Source of the DNA: Clostridia bacterium
GTDB lineage: Bacteria > Bacillota_A > Clostridia > Oscillospirales > CAG-272
DNA: 64,000 nucleotides
Direction: 5' to 3'
NCBI GenBank assembly: GCA_017466455.1
Contig: JAFTUD010000013.1
Location: 69,583 to 133,582 of the forward strand
Shown: piece by piece, positions 45,801 to 53,325 of the stretch
How positions within the stretch are numbered: position 1 is the stretch's first letter
Layout: each line of letters begins with the position of its first letter
Notes under the pieces: generated by a model
Database searches by the model: none
What the model was told of the DNA's origin: nothing
The model's input: only the letters and a program-made list of their open reading frames with translations
Translations under genes and position numbers: made by a program

Positions 45801-46935
45801 CTTTATTGAGCTTGTGACACACGCGCTTTGTAAAAGCGGTAAGGGGGATACGGTGCAAATTATTCCGCCGTGCCTTGATGTTACAAAGAAAAAGAATACG
45901 ACGGATAACGACCTTGCGCGTGAGCGCGAGGCAAGACGCCTAAGACTGGAAGAAAAAGCGCTTGACGCACTTAAGAGCGAGATACAGCATCGCTTTGACT
46001 TTGAATATCCGTATGATTACCTTAGCAAGCTCCCCGCAAAGCTGTCTATTTCCGAGCTTAAGCCACTTTTGCTTGACAAAAATGACGAGAAAAAGGATAT
46101 GGACAAGGACAAGGCGCAAAATACTGCTCTTGATACAGGCTTGGGCGAAAATTCGGGTGAGGTGCGCGACAGTTCGGCTCAAATCAGCGATGATTTTAGT
46201 GGATTTAGCGATACATCAAGCGATAAAGAGGAAATTTCCGCCCTTGGCAAGGACGATTACGAAAAGAGCATTTTATCTTCTCTTTCTAAGGACGAGCGAG
46301 ATATTTTCTCCTCGGTTAAGTATTCTATCGCCACGCTTCCCGACTTTGCCATTGAGGGCAAGGACAAGACGGAGTTTTCACCTGCGGAGCGCGGTACTGC
46401 AACGCATATGTTCATGCAGTTTTGCAGGCTTGACCTGCTTAAGGAAAACGGAGTTGATGCCGAGCTAAACAGGCTGCGCGATAAGGACAACAGATACATC
46501 TCGGACACAGTTGCCACTCTTGTAAATACGGAGCAAATTGAAAAATTTGTTTCCGACCCGAATGGCACAGGGCTTTTTGAGGAGCTTCTCGATGCCGAGC
46601 GAAGGGGCGAGATTTGGCGTGAGTTCAGATTTAATGTATTTTTGCCCGCAAGTGAATTTACAGCCGAGCCAAGGCTACAAAACGAGCGTATTCTCGTACA
46701 GGGAGTTACGGACTGTATTTATAAGGATAAGGACGGAAATCTCGTGCTTGTTGACTATAAAACCGATAGCGTGACCGAGGAAAACTATGCGTATAAGCTC
46801 ATACGCAGATATAAGGACCAGCTTATGTACTATAAGGAAGCGGTAAAGCTAATCTTCGGTGCGTACCCCGATGAAACGCTACTCTACTCCGTTAAGCTCA
46901 ATAGAATTGTAAGGGTCAATGCAAGGCTAAAATGA
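42850..46935 (+). CDS. addA: AddA, ATP-dependent helicase/nuclease subunit A
   Basis: UvrD-type helicase with C-terminal nuclease, 1361 aa. Motifs in order: Walker A ISAGAGSGKTFTL, motif Ia IVTFTREASNELK, motif II VDEYQDTNFVQ, motif III VGDIKQSIYRFRSAEPEIF, motif V VMTVHASKGLEFE, motif VI YVAMTRARSKLYI, and nuclease GVTDCIYKDKDGNLVLVDYK. Two low-complexity inserts are unusual: an acidic run near residue 600 (DDNSDDADDADDESD) coded by a GATGATGCC-type repeat, and a charged Lys/Asp/Ser linker near residues 1080-1140 ahead of the nuclease domain. AGGAGGAAGAT precedes the ATG. Confidence 0.96.
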   Translation: MSYIDELLRAHPEHTELLLKILKINKLTPAQACAVFFGDDGVRKDLLISAGAGSGKTFTLTKRLVKRVIVDRDDISRKLIVTFTREASNELKVRIADGISDAISKLGELEIDKSEKASLKEHLEGQIISLGATQISTIDAFCLKIVRESFASLGLEAGFRVSDESENEMLCNDSISEVLDEFFEGKHLGGRDSDEYRDFLSLADTLSTFSGDTNLRKALLGLYQRLSSTRDGLETLLSVDKIDENGDFMKTPYGMALREALICGLRHFIGFCDYGLRLCDYSEDCSAYLRGIFEDDKRILTELLDVATHTSYPVYPKIKEMLSTIKFKQGQRGYKEIVISTPEGDDITGAWLCAEASPRQDLKDFLKKMKTGYFCLSDDALRQEILKTRRVCRSLYTVLKCFDKRYSEKKRQLGVCDFNDISRFALSLLYNDDGTPSALANEISERYDEVYVDEYQDTNFVQDAVFSAIARGKRFLVGDIKQSIYRFRSAEPEIFSDYRRKFSSIEFDSENKPILDTSSDIIGYSLFMNENFRCDKSVIDFANTVSDFMFTASLPTEDEARFCMSQSIAYEKRDSLVFAKDKAGVPPHDAEVLLIDRNAQGDDNSDDADDADDESDTAEGEGDGEEKDLKGHYIEAETVASKISELLAHGYLANGQKITADKIAILLYSFNTPAEFYINALRRRGIPCEYKGNEHFFEKSEVLLALDILHAINNPLRDTYLAGAMLSSVFGFELAELVRIKTYSRDSVSLFEAIEKYDNDDELCEKARGFLKRLNDYRERSRKMTSYEVISMILADTSLLLNINESERASLYKLYELARGFERGKYKGLYSFLRHIEGFSAKESKVRLGSIDEPSVKVMTVHASKGLEFEVCFVCSCGSDLSCKDSGDSVLYHRDLGVSSYIYRDGGVVKFDSLLRRCSTLAIKKAYYEEQMRLLYVAMTRARSKLYITAILPRKSKLSCKERLDGMKRLSQLASRYSVLHTRSFIELVTHALCKSGKGDTVQIIPPCLDVTKKKNTTDNDLAREREARRLRLEEKALDALKSEIQHRFDFEYPYDYLSKLPAKLSISELKPLLLDKNDEKKDMDKDKAQNTALDTGLGENSGEVRDSSAQISDDFSGFSDTSSDKEEISALGKDDYEKSILSSLSKDERDIFSSVKYSIATLPDFAIEGKDKTEFSPAERGTATHMFMQFCRLDLLKENGVDAELNRLRDKDNRYISDTVATLVNTEQIEKFVSDPNGTGLFEELLDAERRGEIWREFRFNVFLPASEFTAEPRLQNERILVQGVTDCIYKDKDGNLVLVDYKTDSVTEENYAYKLIRRYKDQLMYYKEAVKLIFGAYPDETLLYSVKLNRIVRVNARLK

Positions 46936-46944
46936 CAATAACAT

Positions 46945-46976
46945 AAAAAATCCGCCACAATGTGGCGGATTTTCCT
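46945..46976. terminator. rho-independent terminator
   Basis: AAAATCCGCCACA / TGTGGCGGATTTT, at the end of addA. The stem matches the Doc operon terminator at 15828. Confidence 0.87.
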
Positions 46977-46984
46977 TAATGTAA

Positions 46985-47143
46985 TATGAATTATTTCGTG
47001 GCAATATCTACTGCTCGAAGGCGATATATCCTAAAGGATTCGATATGTCTCGCTATGCTCGACTCGATATGTTGCTTGCGCAACACGATATTCACCTGCG
47101 GTGAGATTTGCCAGCGGGGGCTTCCCCGCCCCGAGGCTCTCGG
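46985..47143 (-). repeat. short-hairpin array with TCGATATG linkers (copy C) and GC-rich module
   Basis: Hairpins ATCC-TAAA-GGAT, TTGC-TTGC-GCAA and CACC-TGC-GGTG are separated by TCGATATG or CGATATT. In gene direction they are preceded by a GC-rich block (47113-47142, GGGGCTTCCCCGCCCCGAGG) also found at 58446. It lies 3' of oadA and converges with addA. Confidence 0.78.
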
Positions 47144-47144
47144 G

Positions 47145-48539
47145 TTAGTTGCCGGTGTCCTCAATGAATAGCTCGCGAACAGCGCTTTCCTCTTGCTTTG
47201 GAGCATCTCTGAACGCAAGGAACTTTGGAGCAACCTGTGGGAACATAGCGCAGGATAGCACATCCTCATCGCTCTTTACAATGTCCTTAAATTCCTCACG
47301 GTATTTCTCAAGCTCGGGAGCGATAAGGTCCGCAGGACGGCAGGTAATAACTTCCGCATCACCGATTGCGAGTTTTCTTACCTCTTCGTTTACAACGCCC
47401 GGAAGCTGACCGTATTCACCGCGAAGGAGTCCCTTTGATTCCTTGGAAATCATCTTATATCTTCCCATAAGAACATTAAGAACTGCCTGTGTACCAACGA
47501 TTTGGCTTGTAGGAGTTACAAGCGGTGGATAACCAAAGTCCTCACGAACTCTCGGAACCTCGGCAAGCACCTCATAGAGCTTGTTTTCCGCCTTTTGTTG
47601 CTTTAGCTGTGAAATAAGGTTGGAGAGCATTCCGCCCGGAACCTGATAAAGAAGGGTGTTAGGGTCAACATTAAGCACCTTGGGGTCAAGTGAGCCTGCC
47701 TCCTTAAGCTTTGTAGCAACTCCGCGGAAGTGTGTTGCGATGTCGCTAAGCTGATTCAGGTCAAGACCTGTGTCGTATTTTGTGCCCTTAAGAGTTGCAA
47801 CCATAGCCTCAGTTGAGGGCTGTGATGTACCGTTTGCAAGCGGAGAAAGCGCAGTGTCAATGATGTCAACGCCTGCCTCGATTGCCTTAAGGTATGTCAT
47901 ATCACCTGTACCTGTGGTGTTGTGTGTGTGAAGGTGGATAGGCACATTTACTCTCTTCTTAAGAGCCTTTACAAGGCTTTCTGCCTCGTAAGGAAGAAGA
48001 AGGTTTGCCATATCCTTAATACAAATTGTGTCAGCACCCATTTCCTCAAGCTTTACAGCGAGGTCAACGAAATATTCCTCATTGTGAACAGGGCTGATGG
48101 TGTATGAGAGCGCCGCCTCAACATGGCCACCGTATTTCTTTGTAGCCTTGATAGCGGTTTCCATATTTCTGACATCGTTAAGAGCGTCAAAAATACGAAT
48201 AACATCTATACCGTTTTCAATAGCCTTTTGGATAAACGCCTCAACAACATCGTCAGCATAGTGCTTGTAGCCGAGAAGGTTTTGTCCGCGAAGGAGCATT
48301 TGAAGCTTGGTGTTTGGCATCGCCTTTTTAAGAGCGCGAAGCCTTTCCCACGGGTCCTCATTAAGAAAACGCATGCAGGAATCAAATGTCGCACCGCCCC
48401 AGCACTCAAGTGACCAGTAGCCAACCTTGTCAAGTGCCTCGCAGGCAGGTAGCATATCCTCAAGACGCATTCTTGTCGCAGCCTGCGACTGATGTGCATC
48501 ACGAAGAATTGTATCTGTAATTAAAACTTTTTTAGCCAT
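47145..48539 (-). CDS. oadA: oxaloacetate decarboxylase alpha subunit, carboxyltransferase part
   Basis: Moves the carboxyl group of oxaloacetate to biotin, the first step of Na+-pumping decarboxylation. 464 aa: TIM barrel start TDTILRDAHQSQAATRM, metal and substrate residues in WGGATFDSCMRFL and HLHTHNTTGTG, carbamylated Lys in ICIKDMANLL, then the conserved C-terminal carboxyltransferase domain. The biotinyl domain usually fused to this subunit is absent; a separate carrier gene lies upstream. AAGGATAAATTAAA precedes the ATG. It is separated from oadB by 239 bases holding an imperfect palindrome. Could also be described as a pyruvate carboxylase subunit B, but the oadB/oadG neighbours settle it. 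Confidence 0.93.
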   Translation of the reverse strand: MAKKVLITDTILRDAHQSQAATRMRLEDMLPACEALDKVGYWSLECWGGATFDSCMRFLNEDPWERLRALKKAMPNTKLQMLLRGQNLLGYKHYADDVVEAFIQKAIENGIDVIRIFDALNDVRNMETAIKATKKYGGHVEAALSYTISPVHNEEYFVDLAVKLEEMGADTICIKDMANLLLPYEAESLVKALKKRVNVPIHLHTHNTTGTGDMTYLKAIEAGVDIIDTALSPLANGTSQPSTEAMVATLKGTKYDTGLDLNQLSDIATHFRGVATKLKEAGSLDPKVLNVDPNTLLYQVPGGMLSNLISQLKQQKAENKLYEVLAEVPRVREDFGYPPLVTPTSQIVGTQAVLNVLMGRYKMISKESKGLLRGEYGQLPGVVNEEVRKLAIGDAEVITCRPADLIAPELEKYREEFKDIVKSDEDVLSCAMFPQVAPKFLAFRDAPKQEESAVRELFIEDTGN

Positions 48540-48562
48540 TTTAATTTATCCTTTTTAATTTA

Positions 48563-48597
48563 TCCTACCCACCCTCTCGGGTGAGTAGGTCTTTTTG
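48563..48597. promoter_or_regulatory. leader hairpin ahead of oadA
   Basis: CCTACCCACC / GGTGAGTAGG with loop CTCTC. The T-run lies on the plus-strand side, so it does not terminate oadB; it may stabilise or regulate the oadA leader. Confidence 0.4.
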
Positions 48598-48654
48598 TTT
48601 ATTTTTGTCGTGTTGTCTTTTTGCAAAAAACGAATTTAATATTTAATATCTAAT

Positions 48655-48781
48655 ATTTAATGGTTTTAGGCTAAACAAGACAAGGCGCACCGGAAGAATG
48701 ACGGGCGACGGTGTACAATCGTACTCCGAGGTCGGCATTCGGGAGCAACGCAGTATTGTGACGCATCAAACCATTAAATTA
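48655..48781. repeat. imperfect palindromic element between oadB and oadA
   Basis: Outer inverted repeats ATTTAATGGTTT and AAACCATTAAAT enclose about 100 bases that fold back imperfectly around GGTGTAC-AATC-GTAC. It has the form of a small non-autonomous insertion (MITE-like) and directly touches the oadB stop codon. Confidence 0.6.
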
Positions 48782-50179
48782 GCCAAGAAGGGCGATAAGT
48801 ACGCCGGCGGCAATGCCTGACCCTATTACTCCTGCTACATTCGGTCCCATAGCGTGCATAAGCAGGAAGTTGCCTGGGTCGTCCTCTTGTCCTACCTTTT
48901 GAGATACACGAGCTGCCATTGGTACGGCACTAACTCCTGCACTTCCGATAAGTGGGTTGATTTTCTTTCCCTCGGGCAAGAATACATTCATAAGCTTTGC
49001 GATAAGCACTCCGCTTGCGGTTGCAACGCCGAATGCCACAACGCCCATTATTATGATGATTATTGTCTTTGGTGAGAGGAAGGTTGATGCGGTTGCGGTT
49101 GCACCAACGGATACACCGAGGAATACTGTTACTATGTTCATAAGCTCGTTTTGAACTGTCTTTGACAGACGGTCGCAAACGCCACATTCCTTAAGAAGGT
49201 TACCAAACATCAAGCATCCAACGAGGATTGCCGCGCTTGGAACGATAAGAGCAACTACGATTGATACCATGATTGGGAACAAAATCTTTTGCTTCTTAGA
49301 TACAGGACGGAGTGCGTCCATTCTGATTTGTCTTTCCTTCTTAGTTGTAAGAGCCCTCATAATAGGTGGCTGAATTACAGGAACGAGTGCCATATATGAA
49401 TATGCGGCAACTGCGATAGGTCCGAGGAGCTGAGGTGCTAAGAGCGATGTGGTATAAATTGCGGTAGGACCGTCTGCTCCACCGATAATACCGATTGATG
49501 CAGCCTCTTGAAGGGTAAATTCAATCTCACCCCAGCCAAATGCTGTGCCAAGCGCGCTAACACCCATAACGCCTGCAACTGTTGCGAAAATACCAACCTG
49601 TGCGGCAGCGCCGAGGATAAGGCTCTTTGGATTTGCAAGGAGTGGACCGAAGTCGGTCATTGCGCCAACGCCTATAAAGATAAGGCAAGGATATATACCG
49701 AGCTTTACGCCGAGGTAAAGAACATCTATAAGACCGACATCAATCTTTGCTACTGCTCCGACTGCCTCTGCGCTCTCAAACATATTTATCATTGAGTTAA
49801 GAACGGGGTAGCCCTCGGCAATACCTGATTCAACGAGTGATGTATAGTCAAGGAAGTGTGCGTTTGTAAGTGGGTTGATTATGTTTAGCTCATGAGCTAT
49901 TTCCAGGATCTTATTTGCGTCGATTGCCGCGCCGCCGAAAAGATCCCATTGGATATGTCCTGCTGCAAACAGCTCCTCATGATACGCGCCTGCAAAGGGC
50001 AGGTTTGTAAGGAGCATACCGATTGCAATAGGGAGAAGCAGAAGCGGCTCAAACTTCTTACCGATTGCGAGGTAGCAAAGCACGCAGGCAATTCCTATCA
50101 TGACGATGTTTTTCCAGCCACCGTCACCGAAGAAGCCGTAGACACCTGTCTGCTTCAAAAATTCAATTATTCCGTCCAT
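48779..50179 (-). CDS. oadB: oxaloacetate decarboxylase beta subunit, Na+ pump
   Basis: Membrane subunit of 466 aa that decarboxylates carboxybiotin and exports Na+. About nine to eleven hydrophobic segments are visible. Signature segments: [33 protein letters not shown] (Na+ and proton site region), [17 protein letters not shown] and [20 protein letters not shown]. The N-terminal 100 residues include an extra hydrophobic portion. AGCGGAGGCCACAA precedes the ATG, 15 bases after the biotin carrier gene. Confidence 0.95.
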   Translation of the reverse strand: MDGIIEFLKQTGVYGFFGDGGWKNIVMIGIACVLCYLAIGKKFEPLLLLPIAIGMLLTNLPFAGAYHEELFAAGHIQWDLFGGAAIDANKILEIAHELNIINPLTNAHFLDYTSLVESGIAEGYPVLNSMINMFESAEAVGAVAKIDVGLIDVLYLGVKLGIYPCLIFIGVGAMTDFGPLLANPKSLILGAAAQVGIFATVAGVMGVSALGTAFGWGEIEFTLQEAASIGIIGGADGPTAIYTTSLLAPQLLGPIAVAAYSYMALVPVIQPPIMRALTTKKERQIRMDALRPVSKKQKILFPIMVSIVVALIVPSAAILVGCLMFGNLLKECGVCDRLSKTVQNELMNIVTVFLGVSVGATATASTFLSPKTIIIIIMGVVAFGVATASGVLIAKLMNVFLPEGKKINPLIGSAGVSAVPMAARVSQKVGQEDDPGNFLLMHAMGPNVAGVIGSGIAAGVLIALLG

Positions 50180-50194
50180 TTGTGGCCTCCGCTA

Positions 50195-50551
50195 TTACGC
50201 GATTGTGCAAAGAGTTGTGCCTGTTTCAACATTCGCGCCTTGATTTACGCTAACGCCTGTTACTGTTCCGTCGCAGTCAGCCATGATTTCATTTTCCATC
50301 TTCATAGCCTCAAGCACGAAAAGCACATCGCCCTTCTTTACTGCCTGTCCGTTTGCTACATTTACCTTAAGAATTGTGCCGGGCATTGGAGCGCTAACGG
50401 TCTTTCCGCCTGCGGGAGCCTGTGCTACGGGTGCGGCTGCAGGTGCTGCCTCTTGTGCAGGAGCTGCCTTAATATCCGCCTTGTCAATTTGTTCAATTAC
50501 GATTTCGTATGCTGTTCCGTTTACTGTTACCTTGTAAGCTTTCATTTTCAT
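50195..50551 (-). CDS. biotin carboxyl carrier protein of the decarboxylase
   Basis: Separate biotinyl-domain protein of 118 aa that shuttles carboxybiotin between OadA and OadB. A short N-terminal beta region ([15 protein letters not shown]) is followed by an Ala/Pro-rich swivel linker (about residues 30-48) and the lipoyl/biotinyl domain with the biotin Lys in [30 protein letters not shown] completes the fold. The ATG at 50545 has better spacing from AAGAGG than the ATG at 50551; both give nearly the same protein. It sits between oadG and oadB. Confidence 0.93.
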   Translation of the reverse strand: MKMKAYKVTVNGTAYEIVIEQIDKADIKAAPAQEAAPAAAPVAQAPAGGKTVSAPMPGTILKVNVANGQAVKKGDVLFVLEAMKMENEIMADCDGTVTGVSVNQGANVETGTTLCTIA

Positions 50552-50567
50552 ATACCTCTTTCTTATT

Positions 50568-50861
50568 TTAAAGTTTTTTTAGTGACACAACGCGAATTGC
50601 GGATATGTCGGTGCCCTCTGCCTCTGCAATTGCTGAGCAAATTGCCGCAACAAGCTCGGGGCGGTTTTGAATTGGCGCATTAGATACCACGGGTGCGCTT
50701 GGCTTTTCTTCCTTTTTCGGTGCTTCCTTTGCGAACCTGTCACAAAACCAGTTCAAAAGGTATACAAGACCGATTAGAATTACGAGTCCCGAAAAGACTA
50801 CTGCAACTCCGAAGAAGCAAACGAACGCAAGCGACGGTGCTTCCAAAACGATATTCGTCAT
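50568..50861 (-). CDS. oadG: oxaloacetate decarboxylase gamma subunit (OadG-like)
   Basis: Small membrane-anchored protein of 97 aa with one transmembrane helix ([20 protein letters not shown], residues about 12-31), a charged Lys/Glu/Pro linker and a soluble helix with [16 protein letters not shown], typical for the gamma/delta subunit that holds the complex together. AAGGAGTGAGGTT precedes the ATG. First gene of the operon. Confidence 0.9.
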   Translation of the reverse strand: MTNIVLEAPSLAFVCFFGVAVVFSGLVILIGLVYLLNWFCDRFAKEAPKKEEKPSAPVVSNAPIQNRPELVAAICSAIAEAEGTDISAIRVVSLKKL

Positions 50862-50907
50862 AACCTCACTCCTTATATATTTTATTTTTATTTTTTACAT
50901 ATTTTAA

Positions 50908-50927
50908 TCGGGCATTTAGCCCGATGC
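50908..50927 (-). promoter_or_regulatory. leader hairpin of the oad operon
   Basis: ATCGGGC-ATTTA-GCCCGAT lies between the promoter and the oadG start; it may affect RNA stability or be a remnant of a short hairpin element. Confidence 0.5.
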
Positions 50928-50939
50928 AAAATTTTTTAT

Positions 50940-50968
50940 ATTTTAACACATTTTACATAAAATGTAAA
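50940..50968 (-). promoter_or_regulatory. promoter of the oad operon
   Basis: On the minus strand TTTACA, 17-base spacer, TAAAAT. Confidence 0.68.
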
Positions 50969-51010
50969 TAGGGTTTTTATATTTTACAATAATTATTTTT
51001 TGCGAGCGCA

Positions 51011-51040
51011 AAAAAGGAGCAAGCCGAGGCTTACTCCTTT
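51011..51040 (-). terminator. rho-independent terminator
   Basis: AAAGGAGTAAGCC / GGCTTGCTCCTTTTTT read on the minus strand, after the secreted-protein gene. Confidence 0.82.
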
Positions 51041-51046
51041 AATTGT

Positions 51047-52663
51047 TTAATATTCCTTGGTAGTAGCCGGTTGAAGTGCGACAACCGTGTCAAGTGTAAC
51101 GAACTTAAAGCTACCGCCTGCGATAGCGCCCTGCGCTACTGATTCGCCTGTTGTGTGCTGAACGAATCCTGCCGAGCCGTCACTGCCGATTACATATGCG
51201 CAAATTACGAGCTTTAAGGTGCTATTTGAGGTTGTGTCAAAGTAAAGCGCACAGTCAAATACACTGTACTGTCTGTCAATGTCAACCTGTACGGACTTTT
51301 CGGTGTTTACCTTGTTGCTTTCATCAAAGAATGTCTTACCCTCAAACGCATCGGCATTTGCGATTACAATACCGTATGAGGTAGCGCCCATTATCTCCTC
51401 GTAGATAGCAAGGCTATTGTGATTTACAGTATATCCCGCACTAATTGCCTTTCCGTCAGGGCTAAGTGAATATCCCTTTGCGGTGAAGATTTTTTCAACC
51501 GTTGTTGCATCCTGCGAGCTTCCGCAGTTAGGGCAATAGAGATTTACCGAGAAATCGGTTGCGAAGTCTACAAATTCCGCCAAGGTCTTTTCATATTCAC
51601 ATTCCTTGCAAACAATATTGAAGGATAACTCGTTTATATAATTTGCCTTCTTTTCGCTATTTATGGCATTTACAAATGTAGGCATTGCGTTAGCGTCAGT
51701 GAATGTGAACGATCCGCCTTGAATATCCATACTAAATCTTGAAAGGTCAGCACCGTCAGCAAACATAGACGATCTTGTGAAGGTGTATGTTCCACCATAT
51801 ATTACCACATTAGCAATAGGAGATGTAGCTGTTGCAATAAGGCGTCCGCCACCCTGATTGCTTGGGAGATTAAGTGTACAACCATCGTGCAAATAGATGT
51901 TGTATGAGCCTGATGCAGGTGTTGAGTTTTGAGCAACGAGCTGTCCTGATGTATATGAGCCATAGAAATGGAAATCAAGCTTTGATGTTGTCTTATAATC
52001 GTTTATTCTTAGAAGGCAACACTTTTGAGTCCAGTCGCTCTTTGCGCTAATGCCCTTACCAACAACTATTTTGCAATCAGATGTCGCGGTGCATTTGACA
52101 TTCAGGAAATTTCCGCCCCAGTATCCATCAAGCTTTCCGTCGCCAAGCAAATAAATGCTTATATCTGTACTGTCAAACAAGGTGCAGTTTCCAGTAGCGA
52201 TTGTATGACCGTTAAAGAAAACTCTTGTTGTTGTGCCATTTGCCGGCTTCATCGGTCCGCCCGCATTGTGACGAGTTCCTGTTCCTTGACCGCCATTGGG
52301 ATTTACAAATTCAAAGTTAAAGTCCATATCCGCCGTAAGGATGTAGTTTCCAGCGGAAGCGTTTTTCCACTCTGTGTAATTTGAAATCTTCGCACATTCG
52401 ATGGTGTAGAGGTTTGTGTCCTTGGTGAATGAAACGGTTTCGCCTGCCTTCCATGCTCTGCCGTCGTCGGTGAAGTAAACGGTTACTGTTTCGTTTGCCT
52501 CGGTGTTTCCTGTTAGGGTGAGTGCGCCATTATGCGTTGTTGACTCGCTTGTATTGTCAGCGCCACTGTATAGAGTGATAGTTGCGGCATATGAGCTAAT
52601 AGCAAGTGCAAGCATAAGAGCAAGTGCCATAACGAGGGTGATGATAATTCTCTTGCTTTTCAT
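51047..52663 (-). CDS. secreted protein with C-terminal domain shared with the LRR protein
   Basis: Exported protein of 538 aa with a Sec signal (MKSKRIIITLVMALALMLAL, cleaved after ISSYAA). Residues about 25-330 are rich in Thr, Gly and Asn with a beta-helix-like rhythm (VVIYGGTYTFTRSS, SMDIQGGSFTFTDAN); I do not recognise the family. Two Cys-x2-Cys pairs (CKECEYEK, CPNCGSS) follow. The last 130 residues (GYSLSPDGKAISAGY, SYGIVIANADAF, LKLVICAYVIGSD) match the end of the protein at 13655-15565. AAAAGGAGAGAAATTTT precedes the ATG. Its upstream region also matches that of the LRR gene. Confidence 0.83.
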   Translation of the reverse strand: MKSKRIIITLVMALALMLALAISSYAATITLYSGADNTSESTTHNGALTLTGNTEANETVTVYFTDDGRAWKAGETVSFTKDTNLYTIECAKISNYTEWKNASAGNYILTADMDFNFEFVNPNGGQGTGTRHNAGGPMKPANGTTTRVFFNGHTIATGNCTLFDSTDISIYLLGDGKLDGYWGGNFLNVKCTATSDCKIVVGKGISAKSDWTQKCCLLRINDYKTTSKLDFHFYGSYTSGQLVAQNSTPASGSYNIYLHDGCTLNLPSNQGGGRLIATATSPIANVVIYGGTYTFTRSSMFADGADLSRFSMDIQGGSFTFTDANAMPTFVNAINSEKKANYINELSFNIVCKECEYEKTLAEFVDFATDFSVNLYCPNCGSSQDATTVEKIFTAKGYSLSPDGKAISAGYTVNHNSLAIYEEIMGATSYGIVIANADAFEGKTFFDESNKVNTEKSVQVDIDRQYSVFDCALYFDTTSNSTLKLVICAYVIGSDGSAGFVQHTTGESVAQGAIAGGSFKFVTLDTVVALQPATTKEY

Positions 52664-52720
52664 AAAATTTCTCTCCTTTTAGATTCGCCTCACGGGCGTA
52701 TGATATATTTTGGTAGTTTT

Positions 52721-52750
52721 AGTATATCATAGCAATGTTGACCTTGTCAA
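52721..52750 (-). promoter_or_regulatory. sigma-A promoter of the secreted-protein gene
   Basis: On the minus strand TTGACA, 18-base spacer, TATACT. The leader has CGCC-CGTGA-GGCG shortly before the ribosome site, as in the paired gene. Confidence 0.78.
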
Positions 52751-52808
52751 GGCATTTTGCACAAAAAACTACGCCCCCCCCCCGATTTTTGTGCAAATTG
52801 CACAAAAA
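52751..52808 (-). promoter_or_regulatory. palindrome plus 10-G tract upstream of the -35 box
   Basis: In gene direction: palindrome TTTTTGTGCAA / TTGCACAAAAA (52786-52808), TC, ten G (52774-52783), half-site TTTTGTGCAAA, TTGACA. The distance from the tract to the -35 box is 23 bases, exactly as at 15648-15670. Confidence 0.75.
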
Positions 52809-53075
52809 TAAATGCGGAATTCGGAGTGCGAAATGCGGAATGGTGCTGACGCAAGTTCGGAATTCGGAGTTCGGATGTGCGCACACCCCAAGAACACGAG
52901 CCTCGGCGAAGTGCGATTGGCTGGTGGTAGCCATGCACGCGACCGTAGGGAGTCGCAGTGAGGAATGGTGCTATCGCAAATAAGGAGTTCGGAATTCGGA
53001 GTTCGGAGTGATAGGTTAGAATATTGCTTCGGGGCGAGTGGAAACAGCTTGTACTAAACAAAAGCGGAGCTTGCG
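52809..53075. repeat. mosaic intergenic repeat, shared with 58.0-58.35 kb
   Basis: Short imperfect tandem words (GCGGAATTCGGAGT-like) at 52811-52870 and 52980-53012 surround a longer block (52890-52982: ACGAGCCT.GGCGAAGTGCG, ending in GGAATGGTGCTATCGCAAA) present twice near 58.1-58.35 kb. A further block with AGAATATTGCTTCG and ACTAAAC (53017-53092) also recurs at 58047-58117 in the same order. No gene seen. Confidence 0.75.
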
Positions 53076-53076
53076 A

Positions 53077-53180
53077 CCCGAGGTACTCGGGCATGAATTG
53101 ACGGCAAGCCGTCATGAATCTCACCTTTGGTGCATGAATTGTTCCTACGGAACATGAATTGCCCTTACGGGCATGAAATT
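53077..53180 (-). repeat. short-hairpin array with CATGAATT linkers
   Basis: CCCGA-GGTAC-TCGGG, GACGGC-AA-GCCGTC, CACC-TTT-GGTG, GTTCC-TAC-GGAAC and GCCC-TTAC-GGGC follow one another, each separated by CATGAATT or ATGAATC. Same architecture as the TCGATATG arrays with a different linker word. It lies 3' of the propeller protein gene, beyond its terminator. Confidence 0.8.
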
Positions 53181-53263
53181 ATTAAATGATATGGGCGCGT
53201 TTTGATATGGCTACACACTTATTATCATTCCCCATATGCCACCCGAGGCTCTCGGGGCAAAAC

Positions 53264-53291
53264 AAAAAGCCGAGAAATCTCGGCTTTTTGA
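53264..53291. terminator. rho-independent terminator
   Basis: AAAAAGCCGAGA / TCTCGGCTTTTT, after the propeller-like gene on the minus strand. Confidence 0.83.
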
Positions 53292-53325
53292 GGTATTTGA
53301 TTTAGTATGTTAATTAGTCTTAAAA

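Noticed and set aside
48563..48597. Hairpin between oadB and oadA as an operon terminator
   Set aside because: The T-run follows on the plus strand, not in the direction of oad transcription, so it is listed only as a leader hairpin.
49892..50683. 263-codon plus-strand ORF over oadB and the biotin carrier
   Set aside because: Cys/His-rich composition typical of antisense reading; the minus-strand genes have complete family motifs.
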